Of a stretch of DNA of 64,000 nt, positions 34,045 to 42,413 are shown one piece after another. The DNA is from Armatimonas rosea (GTDB lineage Bacteria > Armatimonadota > Armatimonadia > Armatimonadales > Armatimonadaceae): NCBI RefSeq assembly GCF_014202505.1, contig NZ_JACHGW010000001.1:434001-498000 (forward strand). The letters run 5' to 3'. Under the pieces are notes generated by a model. That model ran no database searches. It was not told the DNA's origin and saw nothing but the letters and a program-made list of their open reading frames with translations. Numbering within the stretch: the stretch's first letter is position 1; each line of letters starts with the position of its first letter. Both the position numbers and the translations under genes were made by a program.

Positions 34045-34479
34045 CTAAAGAAAGTGTGCAGGAGGATGGAGCCCGAACTCGCGCAGGAGGCGACGGAACT
34101 CTACCATTTGATCTCGGTTCATCCGCAGGCGCTCGGTAGTGGCGCGGCCGGTGGGCGTGATGCCAATGATGCGAAGTGTGTCGGCGCTCCAGATAAAGTG
34201 TGTAGGCCAGCTCTGGCGGCGCGGATCAAAGAGGGGAGCATCTTGGTTCGTGACAGGATCAGGCGCGAACCGAGCGGCTCCTTTATAGAGATTGCAGGCG
34301 GAGCAGGCAAGGGCAAGGTTTTCCAGGGAGGTCGCGCCGCCATCGGCTTCGGGAATGGTGTGCTCGATGCAGAAGAGATCGGAGCCGATTCGCATCGGGG
34401 CACCACAGTACTCACAGACGCTCTCAGCTCGCGTGATCACCTGCAGGCGGAGCGCCTCACTGACATAGCTCCGCGACAC
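34045..34479 (-). CDS. HNH endonuclease family protein
   Basis: A 144-residue protein with a classical HNH zinc centre: Cys22-x2-Cys25, His40 in EHTIPE, Asn54 in LENLALAC, then Cys59-x2-Cys62 and Lys66. The N-terminal YVSEALRLQVITRA is the common lead-in of stand-alone HNH proteins in cyanobacteria and similar bacteria. The C-terminal 70 residues (RRQSWPTHF, GRATTERLRMN) match the same group. It follows the small protein at 34483-34875 by 3 bases, so the two form a pair. Not related to the Septu-like HNH at 1637. Confidence 0.88.
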   Translation of the reverse strand: MSRSYVSEALRLQVITRAESVCEYCGAPMRIGSDLFCIEHTIPEADGGATSLENLALACSACNLYKGAARFAPDPVTNQDAPLFDPRRQSWPTHFIWSADTLRIIGITPTGRATTERLRMNRDQMVEFRRLLREFGLHPPAHFL

Positions 34480-34482
34480 TGT

Positions 34483-34875
34483 CTAGCGCACCTCGGAGGA
34501 GGGGATTCCAAGGGCATCCGCCATCTCTAGAAGTGTCTTTCCACGACGCTTTGCAAGCTCGCCAATGGCTTTCCAGCGGGTTAGTTGAAGTGTATCGAGC
34601 TGCTCTTGGAGCGCAAAGAGCTCGCTGGTTTCTGCCTCATTGAGCGCACCCGAATCACGGAGTTCAAGGAGCTCCTGTCGGCGTTCTCGTACAGGGGCAG
34701 GGAAGGGAGTCGAGATGCGCTCTAGCAGGTCGGCCTCCGAGGGAGCATCAAGAGAGCTGACGAGGCGTTGCCGCGCGGAATCAAGTAGAAAGGTGGGGAC
34801 ATCTGTGCCTGCGGCTCGCGCGGCTTTACGCAGAACTTCGGCTAGGTCAGAGCTAACTTCTACGGTGAGTGTCAT
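34483..34875 (-). CDS. Ribbon-helix-helix-like partner of the HNH protein
   Basis: A 130-residue protein. Residues 1-40 (MTLTVEVSSDLAEVLRKAAR) look like an RHH or antitoxin-type DNA-binding start, followed by a Glu/Leu-rich helical region (70-110). Function is inferred only from this N-terminus and the tight pairing with the HNH gene. A TACCAT box 6 bases before ATG suggests a leaderless message. Confidence 0.55.
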   Translation of the reverse strand: MTLTVEVSSDLAEVLRKAARAAGTDVPTFLLDSARQRLVSSLDAPSEADLLERISTPFPAPVRERRQELLELRDSGALNEAETSELFALQEQLDTLQLTRWKAIGELAKRRGKTLLEMADALGIPSSEVR

Positions 34876-34881
34876 CGCACT

Positions 34882-34887
34882 ATGGTA
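34882..34887 (-). promoter_or_regulatory. Possible -10 box, leaderless start
   Basis: TACCAT, 6 bases from ATG 34875; a weak match kept because the spacing equals that of the stronger examples. Confidence 0.3.
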
Positions 34888-35475
34888 TCACGCTGTCTGG
34901 TTTGGCAGGGGCGTGGTTCTTGCTCTATCGTCCATGAGAGCGATCTTGCTTAATAGAGGGCTAGGTGGCGATGGTTTTTTAAACTTATCCCAGAGCGAGA
35001 GACAAAAGGCGATAAGGCCACAGATCACAACGCAGACAAAGACGAGCGCTATAAAAATCTTCAGCCCCTTGGGATAGTATGCCAGCGGATCGGCGTCTTT
35101 TTCCTGCATGGCTCTCTGGTACTCCGGTGTGCTCCGGTAGGGATCGGCGAGAGCATTTATCAGGAGCCCAAAAAGGCATGTCGGGACAGCAAGGATCAGT
35201 AGCCGCGTATCGCCTTCACGGAGGGCGCAGACAAGGGCGAGGAGCAGCCCCGGTAAAATCCCCGCCACCGTGCGACTTCGCACCCAAGGGACCGTCACCG
35301 TGCAGAGCGCTCCGAGGACAAGACAAGGCACAAGAAGGATAAGGAAAGCCTCAAGAGCGATCAGAGGTTCTTTGAGGAGAAGTATCGCAATCAGGCCACC
35401 TAACGCTCCCCCTATCTTCAGGGCAACTAAGAGACCACGTTTCAGCCACAGGAGGCTTTGCTGCGTCTTGCTCAT
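34888..35475 (-). CDS. Integral membrane protein of unknown function
   Basis: A 195-residue protein with about five hydrophobic segments (roughly 12-35, 38-60, 68-85, 92-110 and 138-160) and a polar C-terminal tail of about 30 residues. No family recognised. It is divergent from the DUF1501 gene with a shared promoter region; TATAAT lies 6 bases before its ATG. Confidence 0.6.
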   Translation of the reverse strand: MSKTQQSLLWLKRGLLVALKIGGALGGLIAILLLKEPLIALEAFLILLVPCLVLGALCTVTVPWVRSRTVAGILPGLLLALVCALREGDTRLLILAVPTCLFGLLINALADPYRSTPEYQRAMQEKDADPLAYYPKGLKIFIALVFVCVVICGLIAFCLSLWDKFKKPSPPSPLLSKIALMDDRARTTPLPNQTA

Positions 35476-35481
35476 TTACCA

Positions 35482-35487
35482 ATTATA
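35482..35487 (-). promoter_or_regulatory. -10 box, leaderless start of the membrane protein
   Basis: Consensus TATAAT with 6 bases (TGGTAA) before ATG 35475. A second TATAAT on the plus strand at 35514-35519 probably drives the divergent DUF1501 gene. Confidence 0.55.
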
Positions 35488-35564
35488 CTATGGCACTCTT
35501 GTATCAGATTGCCTATAATGAGAGATTAGTTTCACCACGGACGGTTCGAAGAAGAGGCAAGGGC

Positions 35565-36896
35565 ATGCTGACGATACGGGGTAACAAGAGCGGCGGGGCG
35601 TTTTGCGATGGCATCTCGCGGCGCGATTTTCTCAAGATCGGTGGGCTGGCGATGGGCGGGCTGAGCCTGCCACAGATTCTCGCGGCAGAGGCGCACGCGG
35701 GGATTCGCAGGAACCAGAAGGCTGTGATCATGGTCTTCCTGCCAGGTGGGCCGCCCCACCACGACATGTTCGACATGAAGCCCGATGCGCCGTCGGACAT
35801 TCGGGGTGAGTTCAAGCCCATCAAGACCAATGTCTCTGGGATCGAGATCTGCGAGCACATGCCCAAGATCGCGGCCATGATGGACAAGTTCGCCATCATC
35901 CGCTCGCTGACCGGGATGCGCGACGAGCACGACTCGCATATCTGCATGAGCGGGTACTCCGTTGCCGAGACCAACCAGAACAAGGCGCCGTGTCTGGGGT
36001 CGGTGCTCTCGCGGCTAGAGGGCCCGACCGAGAAGACCATCCCGCCGTTTGTGGGGCTCCAGGGCAAGGCCGGGCACATGGAGTGGGCCGACCCGGGCGA
36101 CCATGGCTTTCTCGGCATGGCCCACGCGGCGATGCGGCCGTCGGGGGACCTCATGAAGGACATGACCCTGACCGATGTCTCGCTGGACCGGCTTAGTCAT
36201 CGTAAGCAGCTACTGGCAAGCCTTGATCGCTACCGACGGCGCGTGGACACGCTCCCGGAGATCGATGCGCTCAACTCCCGTGCGTTCGATATCCTGACAT
36301 CGAGCAAGCTGGTGCAGGCGCTGGATGTTACCAAAGAGGACAAGAAGACCCGTGAGCGCTACGGGATCGGGCGGCTGGAACCGGTCGATGATGGCCTGCC
36401 GATGCTCAACGACCAGTTCCTCGCCGCGCGGCGCCTGGTCGAGGCGGGCGTGCGCTGCGTCTCCATTGGCTACGGCCGCTGGGACTACCACGGGGCGAAC
36501 TTCACCCAGCTCAAGAGCTACCTGCCGATGCTGGATGCTGCCGTGAGCTCGCTGGTGCAGGATATCCACGACCGCGGGATGCAAGACGATGTCTCGGTGA
36601 TTGTCTGGGGTGAGTTTGGGCGAACTCCGAAGATCAACAAAGACGCTGGCCGGGACCACTGGCCCCGCGCCAACTTCGCCCTGCTGGCGGGCGGCGGGAT
36701 GAAGATGGGCCAGGTAATCGGAAGCACGAATAAGTTTGGCGAGGAGCCCGACGAGCGCCCGATCGATATCAAGGATGTCTTTGTGACGCTCTACAACCGG
36801 CTGGGGATTGACATTGTCAACACACCCGTCCCTGATGTTACCGGCCGCCCCAACTTCCTCTTTGCCGGCCGAGAGCCGATTGCGGAGCTGATTTAA
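35565..36896 (+). CDS. DUF1501 protein, Tat-exported, first copy
   Basis: A 443-residue member of the DUF1501 family (sulfatase/alkaline-phosphatase-like superfamily, common in Planctomycetota and Armatimonadota). The Tat leader SRRDFLKIGGLAMGG is followed by the family block MVFLPGGPPHHDMFDMKPDAP, later VIVWGEFGRTPKIN and GRDHWPRANFALLAGGG. Start at ATG 35565 behind AAGAGGCAAGGG; the frame opens at 35490 without leader features. In Planctomycetes such genes often accompany DUF1549/DUF1553 cytochrome genes, which are absent here. It is one base from its tandem paralogue. Confidence 0.85.
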   Translation: MLTIRGNKSGGAFCDGISRRDFLKIGGLAMGGLSLPQILAAEAHAGIRRNQKAVIMVFLPGGPPHHDMFDMKPDAPSDIRGEFKPIKTNVSGIEICEHMPKIAAMMDKFAIIRSLTGMRDEHDSHICMSGYSVAETNQNKAPCLGSVLSRLEGPTEKTIPPFVGLQGKAGHMEWADPGDHGFLGMAHAAMRPSGDLMKDMTLTDVSLDRLSHRKQLLASLDRYRRRVDTLPEIDALNSRAFDILTSSKLVQALDVTKEDKKTRERYGIGRLEPVDDGLPMLNDQFLAARRLVEAGVRCVSIGYGRWDYHGANFTQLKSYLPMLDAAVSSLVQDIHDRGMQDDVSVIVWGEFGRTPKINKDAGRDHWPRANFALLAGGGMKMGQVIGSTNKFGEEPDERPIDIKDVFVTLYNRLGIDIVNTPVPDVTGRPNFLFAGREPIAELI

Positions 36897-36897
36897 G

Positions 36898-38214
36898 ATG
36901 CTAACGATCCGAGGTGCGGGGGGGAAGTTCTGCGACGGCCTCTCCCGGCGGCAGTTTCTGACGGTCGGGGCGCTCGGGGGGCTGGCACTGCCGCAGCTCC
37001 TCGCCGCCGAGGCGCACGCAGGCATACGAAGCTCCCACAAGGCCGTAATTTTGATTTATTTGCCGGGGGGACCGTCGCATCAGGACACGTTTGATCTCAA
37101 GATGGACGCGCCCTCGGACATCCGCGGCGAGTTCAAGCCCATCAAGACCAATGTCCCCGGAATCGAGATCTGTGAGCACCTGCCGCGCCTCGCCAAGATG
37201 ATGGACAAAGTGGCAGTGATCCGCTCGCTGGTGGGCGCGCGCGACGAGCACTCGTCGAATCTCTGCCTCTCGGGCTACACCGAGGCGGAGTTTCGCCAGA
37301 ACAAGGCCCCGACCATGGGCTCGGTGCTGGCGCGGCTGGAGGCACCGGTGGATAAGACCGTCCCTAGCTACGTCAACCTCGCCGCCCGTACCCAGCACCC
37401 CCCCTACAACGACCCCGGCCCCGGCTTCCTCGGCCCCGGCTACGGCGCGCTCAACCCCAATGGCCCGATGCTCGCGGACATGACCCTGACCGATGTCTCG
37501 CTGGACCGGCTTAGTCATCGTAAGCAGCTGCTGGCAAGCCTTGATCGTTATCGGCGGCGCGTGGACACGCTCCCGGAGCTAGACACGATGAGCGCCCGCG
37601 CCTTTGATATCCTCACATCGAGCAAGCTGGTGCAGGCACTGGATGTCAGCCGGGAAGATGTGAAAACCCGCGAGCGCTACGGCAAGGGAATCGACAAGCC
37701 CCAAGGGGATGCGTCCCCGATGCTCAATGAGCAGTTCCTTGCGGCGCGGCGCTTGGTCGAGGCCGGCGCGCGCTTGGTGAGTGTCTCCTACGGATTCTGG
37801 GACTGGCACGGGGGCAACTTCACCAACATGAAGGCGCACCTCCCGGTCATTGACCAGGGAATCTCCGCGCTGATCGAGGACCTGCACCAGCGTGGCCTGG
37901 ATAAAGATGTCTCGGTCGTGGTGTGGGGGGACTTTGGCCGCTCACCCAAGATCAACAAAGACGGTGGCCGGGACCACTGGCCGCGTGTCTCCTGTGCGCT
38001 TCTTGCGGGCGGCGGGATGAAGACCGGCCAGGTGATCGGGAGCACCAATAAGTTCGGCGAGGAACCCGACGAGTGCCCGGTGGACTACAAAGAGGTGATG
38101 GTGACGCTCTACCACAACCTCGGCATTGATATTGCCAACACTCCCGTCCCGGACATGACCGGCCGCCCCAACTACCTCTTCGCCGGCCGCGAGCCCCTGC
38201 CTGAGCTTATCTAG
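36898..38214 (+). CDS. DUF1501 protein, Tat-exported, second copy
   Basis: A 438-residue paralogue of the preceding gene, starting one base after its stop. The leader LSRRQFLTVGALGG is Tat-like; LIYLPGGPSHQDTFDLKMDAP, VVVWGDFGRSPKIN and GRDHWPRVSCALLAGGG match copy one. A 102-base stretch (37477-37578) is 98/102 identical to 36159-36260, far above the divergence around it, suggesting gene conversion. Exported; substrate unknown. Confidence 0.85.
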   Translation: MLTIRGAGGKFCDGLSRRQFLTVGALGGLALPQLLAAEAHAGIRSSHKAVILIYLPGGPSHQDTFDLKMDAPSDIRGEFKPIKTNVPGIEICEHLPRLAKMMDKVAVIRSLVGARDEHSSNLCLSGYTEAEFRQNKAPTMGSVLARLEAPVDKTVPSYVNLAARTQHPPYNDPGPGFLGPGYGALNPNGPMLADMTLTDVSLDRLSHRKQLLASLDRYRRRVDTLPELDTMSARAFDILTSSKLVQALDVSREDVKTRERYGKGIDKPQGDASPMLNEQFLAARRLVEAGARLVSVSYGFWDWHGGNFTNMKAHLPVIDQGISALIEDLHQRGLDKDVSVVVWGDFGRSPKINKDGGRDHWPRVSCALLAGGGMKTGQVIGSTNKFGEEPDECPVDYKEVMVTLYHNLGIDIANTPVPDMTGRPNYLFAGREPLPELI

Positions 38215-38217
38215 TCG

Positions 38218-38670
38218 CTACAGCGGGCGGAGGCGGAAGCGCTGGCGGAGCTCCCGGAGGGGGATGTCTTGGTAGGGCTGCCAGCCGAAGTGCGGCCAGC
38301 GCTGGGGCATGCGCACATAGACCCACGCGGCGCGTAGGATGCGGGGGAGGGTGCGCAGAAAGCGGCGGATCAGGCGACGGAGCCCAAAAATGCGAAAGAG
38401 CTCGCTCACAAAGGCTTTCTTGCGCATCGCGACAATCTCTTGAACCGGGAAGCTACAGCCTAGGGCGGTGAAGGTCTCAACAATGAGCTCTTCCTCCGAG
38501 GTGGCTCCCAGGCCCAGCAGGACATGGCAGATGTCGTGGGCGGTGACGGTCGCGCGGGGCTGCCCGAGAAAATCCGAGTCCCCGGCGAACTCGGGGTAGG
38601 CGGCGTAGTACTCTGCCAGACCCTCCGCCAGGGTCTGGTCTGTCTCCCAGCTCTGGTACTGGTGTGGCAT
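38218..38670 (-). CDS. Coq4-like protein
   Basis: A 150-residue protein with the exact Coq4 zinc motif H-D-x2-H-x11-E: His45-Asp46, His49 and Glu61 in AHDICHVLLGLGATSEEE. Coq4 takes part in ubiquinone biosynthesis in eukaryotes and proteobacteria, where it has been linked to ring decarboxylation/hydroxylation. This version is shorter (usually about 220-260 residues), with a basic, Arg-rich C-terminus. No quinone gene is nearby, so the role is inferred from the motif only. TAGAAT lies 5 bases before ATG. Confidence 0.65.
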   Translation of the reverse strand: MPHQYQSWETDQTLAEGLAEYYAAYPEFAGDSDFLGQPRATVTAHDICHVLLGLGATSEEELIVETFTALGCSFPVQEIVAMRKKAFVSELFRIFGLRRLIRRFLRTLPRILRAAWVYVRMPQRWPHFGWQPYQDIPLRELRQRFRLRPL

Positions 38671-38675
38671 ACGCT

Positions 38676-38681
38676 ATTCTA
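38676..38681 (-). promoter_or_regulatory. -10 box, leaderless start of the Coq4-like gene
   Basis: TAGAAT with 5 bases to ATG 38670. It lies across the last codon of the upstream PEP-CTERM gene. Confidence 0.45.
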
Positions 38682-39272
38682 GCGTGGGCGCCGACGGCGT
38701 GCGAGGCAGAGCCCTCCTAGCCCAAGCAAGACGAGCGTGCCCGGCTCGGGGGCGGCCGTGACCGAGATATTGTCTAGGATGGTCCAGCCGTGGCCCGTGG
38801 GCGACGTAAAGCGCAGGGTGTAGGTTCCGGCGGGCAGGGCGGTGGTCGCCTTGCTGATGGAGAGCTCCGGGGTGTAGATACCGCTCTGGGTGGCGTTGAA
38901 GGCATCGGCGGTGCTACTCCAGACCGTGGTTGCGCCCGAGTCTTCCAGCGAGATCCCCATGATCCAGGGCCCCGACGACACCCCAAAGCCATTGAGTGTG
39001 TCGCGGTAGACCCCGAGGTTGAAGCTGATGCCCAGTGCGCTGGGAGCCGCGAGCGTGAAGGACTGGAAGAGGCTGGTGTTGAAGTCACCGACCCCCACCT
39101 CGACAACCTCACCGAAGGCCCCCCCTATCGTGTGGGTGGAGACATTGCCCGCCGAGTTGCTCCAGCCGGTCAGGCCCGCGTTGAAGTCGCCGTTGGTGAT
39201 TAAGTTCTGTGCATGGGCCGCGCTACTGGCAAGTACCAGGACAGCCGCTAAGGGTAGTGTGTATCGTCTCAT
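38679..39272 (-). CDS. PEP-CTERM sorted surface protein
   Basis: A 197-residue protein with a signal peptide (MRRYTLPLAAVLVLASSAAHA, cleaved before QNLITNGDF). The NLITNGDFNAGLTGW start is typical of choice-of-anchor or carbohydrate-binding-like PEP-CTERM proteins. It ends APEPGTLVLLGLGGLCLA plus RRRRPR. Start ATG 39272 is supported by GAGGAG upstream; the frame continues to 39332 without function. Confidence 0.88.
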   Translation of the reverse strand: MRRYTLPLAAVLVLASSAAHAQNLITNGDFNAGLTGWSNSAGNVSTHTIGGAFGEVVEVGVGDFNTSLFQSFTLAAPSALGISFNLGVYRDTLNGFGVSSGPWIMGISLEDSGATTVWSSTADAFNATQSGIYTPELSISKATTALPAGTYTLRFTSPTGHGWTILDNISVTAAPEPGTLVLLGLGGLCLARRRRPR

Positions 39273-39352
39273 CTGTGTGCTCCTCACTCTCCGAAAGTGT
39301 TTCTCTACTGAGGAGAGTCGGTTGGAGCACACAGAATCTAGAGAGAGAAGTA

Positions 39353-41734
39353 CTATTTTCCCAGGAGCTCGGTGAGCTCTTTTTCGGTGAGCCTCTCTTT
39401 TCCCTGCTCACCAAACTGGATTGCCTGCTTATTATTGGCAACAACAAGCACGCTCTCCCCGACCGCGGCCCACTTGGCCCACTCGCCGCCGCGCTTCAGA
39501 ACCGCGAAGTAGGCATCGGAGAAGAGCTTGATCTTCACCACCTCGGTCTGTTTTTTCGGGTCGTAGGTGGCGTCTTCCCAGCTCGCGCCGCGCTGGTAGA
39601 ACGCACGATTACCGGCGTACTGGATGCGGCGTGCCTGCTCCTCCGCGACCTGCTTGCTCAGCCCCTTTTGGGTGGCGATCACGGCCTGGTTGCCGGTCTG
39701 GTTCTGCCCACGTCCGCTCCGTGCGCCCTGGCTCTGGTTGATCGCGTCCTGACCCGTGCGCAGGTCGGCCTTGGCGGCAAAGCCGCCGCCGCCCATTGCG
39801 CCTCCGAAGCCGCCGATACTGGCTCTGCTCTGCCCGCCACCGGGGCCATTGGGAAGGAGGCCGGGGCGGCCCAGCACGCGGGTGGCGGGCTCGACGTCGG
39901 CGGTTCCGGGCTCGGGGACAAAGAGCGCGGTGTAGGGAGTGAGCACCCCAAACTCCTTGGAGAGGGCGATGATCTGGTCCTCGAGCTCTTTGTGGCGCGC
40001 GGGGTCTTTTTCATCGCGGATCTCATCGAGAAGGTAGCCGATCTTGCGGCTGGCCCAGAGGCGCGGCAGGAAGCTGGCCTCGGTGGAGACTGCGGCGAGC
40101 TTGGTCTCCAGGGTGAAGGTCTGGGGCTTGCCCAACACATCGCCGGTGAGCTGGACCCGCGCCGTGCCCTCGCCGGTGTAGCGCCCCACCAGCACGAGCT
40201 GTCCGCCCTCAAAGAGATCGGGGAGCTCATCGGGGCGCGGGTAGAGCTCGCCGGACTTGATCCCCGCGAGCTGTAGCTTGAGGTTCTCCAGGACGGCGGT
40301 GCTGGTCTTGGCGACAAACTGGCTGGTCTTGAGCTCGATATCCTCGTCGGGGTGGACATAGTCGGCATCGCCCTTGAGCTTGCTCCCAACTTGGTCCAGG
40401 AAAGGCACGTCCACATCGTAGCCGACCCCAAAGACAAAGCAGCGCGCGCGGCTCTGGGCGGCGGTCACCGCGTTGCGGAGGATGGTCGCGTGGTCGCGCA
40501 CCCCGACCGTGGGTAGGCCGTCGGTGAAGAAGAGCAGCCGGTTGCCCGTGCCCCGCTCGGGGAACTGCTTGAGCCCCTCGGTGAGGGCATCGTTGATATT
40601 GGTCCCCCCGTCTGCCACCATGTCGTCGATAAAGGCCGCGGCGCGCTTGAGGTTGTCGGGAGTCGCCAAGACCGGCTCGGGCGCGAAGCGGGTGACCGCA
40701 TCGGAGAAGGTGAGGAGGTTGAAGCTGTCTTGCGGCCGCAGCTTGCCGACGGCGAACTTGAGGGCGCTGCGGGCCTGCTCCAGCTTCTTGCCCTGCATCG
40801 AGCCCGAGCGGTCCATCATCAGCACCACCCGCCGCGGGGGAAGGTCCTTGAGGGCGGTCTTGGGCAGGTTCGGGCTGGCGACCATGAGGAAGTAGCCACT
40901 CTGGTGGAGCCCGCCGCCGATACTGGCGACCTGCGGGAGCGCGGCGTTGTAGGCCAGGAGCGAGAGGGCGACCGCGCTGGTGTCCTTGGGGGAGATGTAG
41001 AGCGCCAGCTCCGGGTGCTCCACGAGCGCGGCGGCATCCTTCGACGACGTCCACTCCGCAGAGAGCCGGGTTTCGTCGAGGCGCTTGAGGGTCACATTAT
41101 GGCTGGGGGAGTAGAGGCTTCCCGCGCCGTGGGCGACCACGCGGACACTGACATACTCGGGGCGCATCCCGCCGGGCAGGTGCGGCCCCGCCAGCGCCCA
41201 GACAAACTTCTTCGCCGCTCCCTCGCGTGGCAGGATCGAGACCAGCTTGAGGGTGACCCGGCGCTCGCCGTTGCGGGGGATCGGGAAGACCCGCGCCCGC
41301 AGGAGCCCCTGCCCAACATAGCTCAGCAGGGCCGGATCACGCCGCCGCCGGACAATCTCTTCGTAGACCTGCGTGGCTTCGTCTTTGTTGAGCAGGTGGG
41401 CATCGAACTTTTTCTCTCCGTCGTAGAGGGCGAACTCGCGCACGCTCGTCCCTGGAGGAAGGGGGAAGACAAAGTCCGCCTCGCCCTCGACCGGGCTCGC
41501 GTTTTTGAAGATATACGAGACCTCCACAGTCGCGACCCCCTCACGAACCTCCGCATTGAGGGTCACCGACGAGACCGTAATCAGGGGGGTAGGTGGCTGC
41601 GGGAAGGGCCTTGGCGGCAGAGGCCGGATCGGTGGCTGGCTCGCAGGCGGCTGTGCCCAGGCGGCGGTGAGGTTGGTGACAAGGCCCGCACCCAGAACTT
41701 GTAGGGCGCGGCGACGGCTGAACGCATTTTCCAT
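39353..41734 (-). CDS. VIT and vWA domain protein, Tat-exported
   Basis: A 793-residue protein with a Tat-like leader (SRRRALQVLGAGLVTNLTAAWA), a Pro-rich stretch, a VIT domain (about 45-180) and a vWA domain (about 300-480) with MIDAS Asp308-Arg-Ser-Gly-Ser. The C-terminal quarter is Gly/Gln/Asn-rich and contains a heat-repeat-free tail. It resembles marine-type exported VIT-vWA proteins; function unknown. ATG 41734 is chosen because the leader begins there; the upstream frame to 42076 runs through palindromic DNA. Distinct in export signal from the paralogue at 3101-5512. Confidence 0.82.
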   Translation of the reverse strand: MENAFSRRRALQVLGAGLVTNLTAAWAQPPASQPPIRPLPPRPFPQPPTPLITVSSVTLNAEVREGVATVEVSYIFKNASPVEGEADFVFPLPPGTSVREFALYDGEKKFDAHLLNKDEATQVYEEIVRRRRDPALLSYVGQGLLRARVFPIPRNGERRVTLKLVSILPREGAAKKFVWALAGPHLPGGMRPEYVSVRVVAHGAGSLYSPSHNVTLKRLDETRLSAEWTSSKDAAALVEHPELALYISPKDTSAVALSLLAYNAALPQVASIGGGLHQSGYFLMVASPNLPKTALKDLPPRRVVLMMDRSGSMQGKKLEQARSALKFAVGKLRPQDSFNLLTFSDAVTRFAPEPVLATPDNLKRAAAFIDDMVADGGTNINDALTEGLKQFPERGTGNRLLFFTDGLPTVGVRDHATILRNAVTAAQSRARCFVFGVGYDVDVPFLDQVGSKLKGDADYVHPDEDIELKTSQFVAKTSTAVLENLKLQLAGIKSGELYPRPDELPDLFEGGQLVLVGRYTGEGTARVQLTGDVLGKPQTFTLETKLAAVSTEASFLPRLWASRKIGYLLDEIRDEKDPARHKELEDQIIALSKEFGVLTPYTALFVPEPGTADVEPATRVLGRPGLLPNGPGGGQSRASIGGFGGAMGGGGFAAKADLRTGQDAINQSQGARSGRGQNQTGNQAVIATQKGLSKQVAEEQARRIQYAGNRAFYQRGASWEDATYDPKKQTEVVKIKLFSDAYFAVLKRGGEWAKWAAVGESVLVVANNKQAIQFGEQGKERLTEKELTELLGK

Positions 41735-41782
41735 AGTGCCCTTTTTGTACCACTGGCTCCCCAAAAGGTTCACGCTCTTATT

Positions 41783-41899
41783 CCCGGACAACGAGGTTTG
41801 CCCGGACAACGAGTGTCCGGGCTTGAGAGGGTGACGACTGCCTTCGCAGCCAAACGTATCCATTGGGCACGAAGGTGCCCGTAGCCCTTGTAAGCCCGG
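41783..41899. repeat. Palindromic intergenic element, family C
   Basis: Direct repeat CCCGGACAACGAG at 41783 and 41801, hairpin CCCGGACA / TGTCCGGG (41801-41821), hairpin GGGCAC / GTGCCC (41865-41880), and outer arms CCGGGCTT (41817-41824) / AAGCCCGG (41892-41899). It occupies the 208-base gap between divergent VIT-vWA and Nudix genes. Confidence 0.55.
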
Positions 41900-41930
41900 A
41901 GACTTGTTCTCTGGGAACTTTAGCAAGGGA

Positions 41931-41936
41931 TATAAT
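41931..41936 (+). promoter_or_regulatory. -10 box, leaderless start of the Nudix gene
   Basis: Consensus TATAAT with 6 bases (ACCACT) to ATG 41943. Confidence 0.55.
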
Positions 41937-41942
41937 ACCACT

Positions 41943-42413
41943 ATGACTATTGATGAGAGCTGGTACACCCGCCCCGCAAGCGGCGTCCGGGATCGCTTGG
42001 CGGCAGGGGGCATCATTGTCCGCAAGGACGATACCGGGAAACTCTGGATCGCGCTGACCACGGGCGAGGACCTCAAGGGCGATGCCTACATTCTCCCCAA
42101 GGGCGGTGTCGATAAAGGCGAGGAGATTGAGACAGCAGCACGGCGGGAGATCGAGGAAGAGGCGGGGTTTTCACGGCTCGTGCTGGTGGAGCAGCTCGGG
42201 GTTCGTGAGCGGCTGAGCTTTGACAAGACCCGCTGGACCACGACCCACTACTTTCTCTACACCACCGACGAGACCGACCCAAAGCCCACGGAGGTGAGCC
42301 GCGGCTATGTCACGCACTGGTTTGACTTCTCCCAGCCGCTCCCGTCTCTCTTCTGGCCCGAGCAAGCGGCGCTGATCGAGACCTTCCGCGCCAAGATCGA
42401 GGCCCTCCCCTGA
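41943..42413 (+). CDS. Nudix hydrolase
   Basis: A 156-residue Nudix-fold hydrolase of nucleoside diphosphate-linked substrates. The Nudix box G-x5-E-x7-REUxEExGU is complete: G-GVDKGE-E-IETAARREIEEEAGF. ATG 41943 is chosen over 41904 because a TATAAT box sits just 6 bases before it and the family N-terminus fits. It opens a four-gene operon with two DinB-like proteins and a flavoprotein; the stop TGA overlaps the next gene's presumed CTG start. Substrate unknown. Confidence 0.9.
   Translation: MTIDESWYTRPASGVRDRLAAGGIIVRKDDTGKLWIALTTGEDLKGDAYILPKGGVDKGEEIETAARREIEEEAGFSRLVLVEQLGVRERLSFDKTRWTTTHYFLYTTDETDPKPTEVSRGYVTHWFDFSQPLPSLFWPEQAALIETFRAKIEALP

Noticed and set aside
35491-35519. TGGCAC resembling a sigma-54 -24 element before the DUF1501 gene
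   Set aside because: The matching GC element is missing at the required spacing; a TATAAT at 35514 is the simpler promoter.
39209-40276. Rightward frame of 355 codons over the second VIT-vWA gene
   Set aside because: Antisense shadow of a gene with VIT and MIDAS motifs; no motif of its own.
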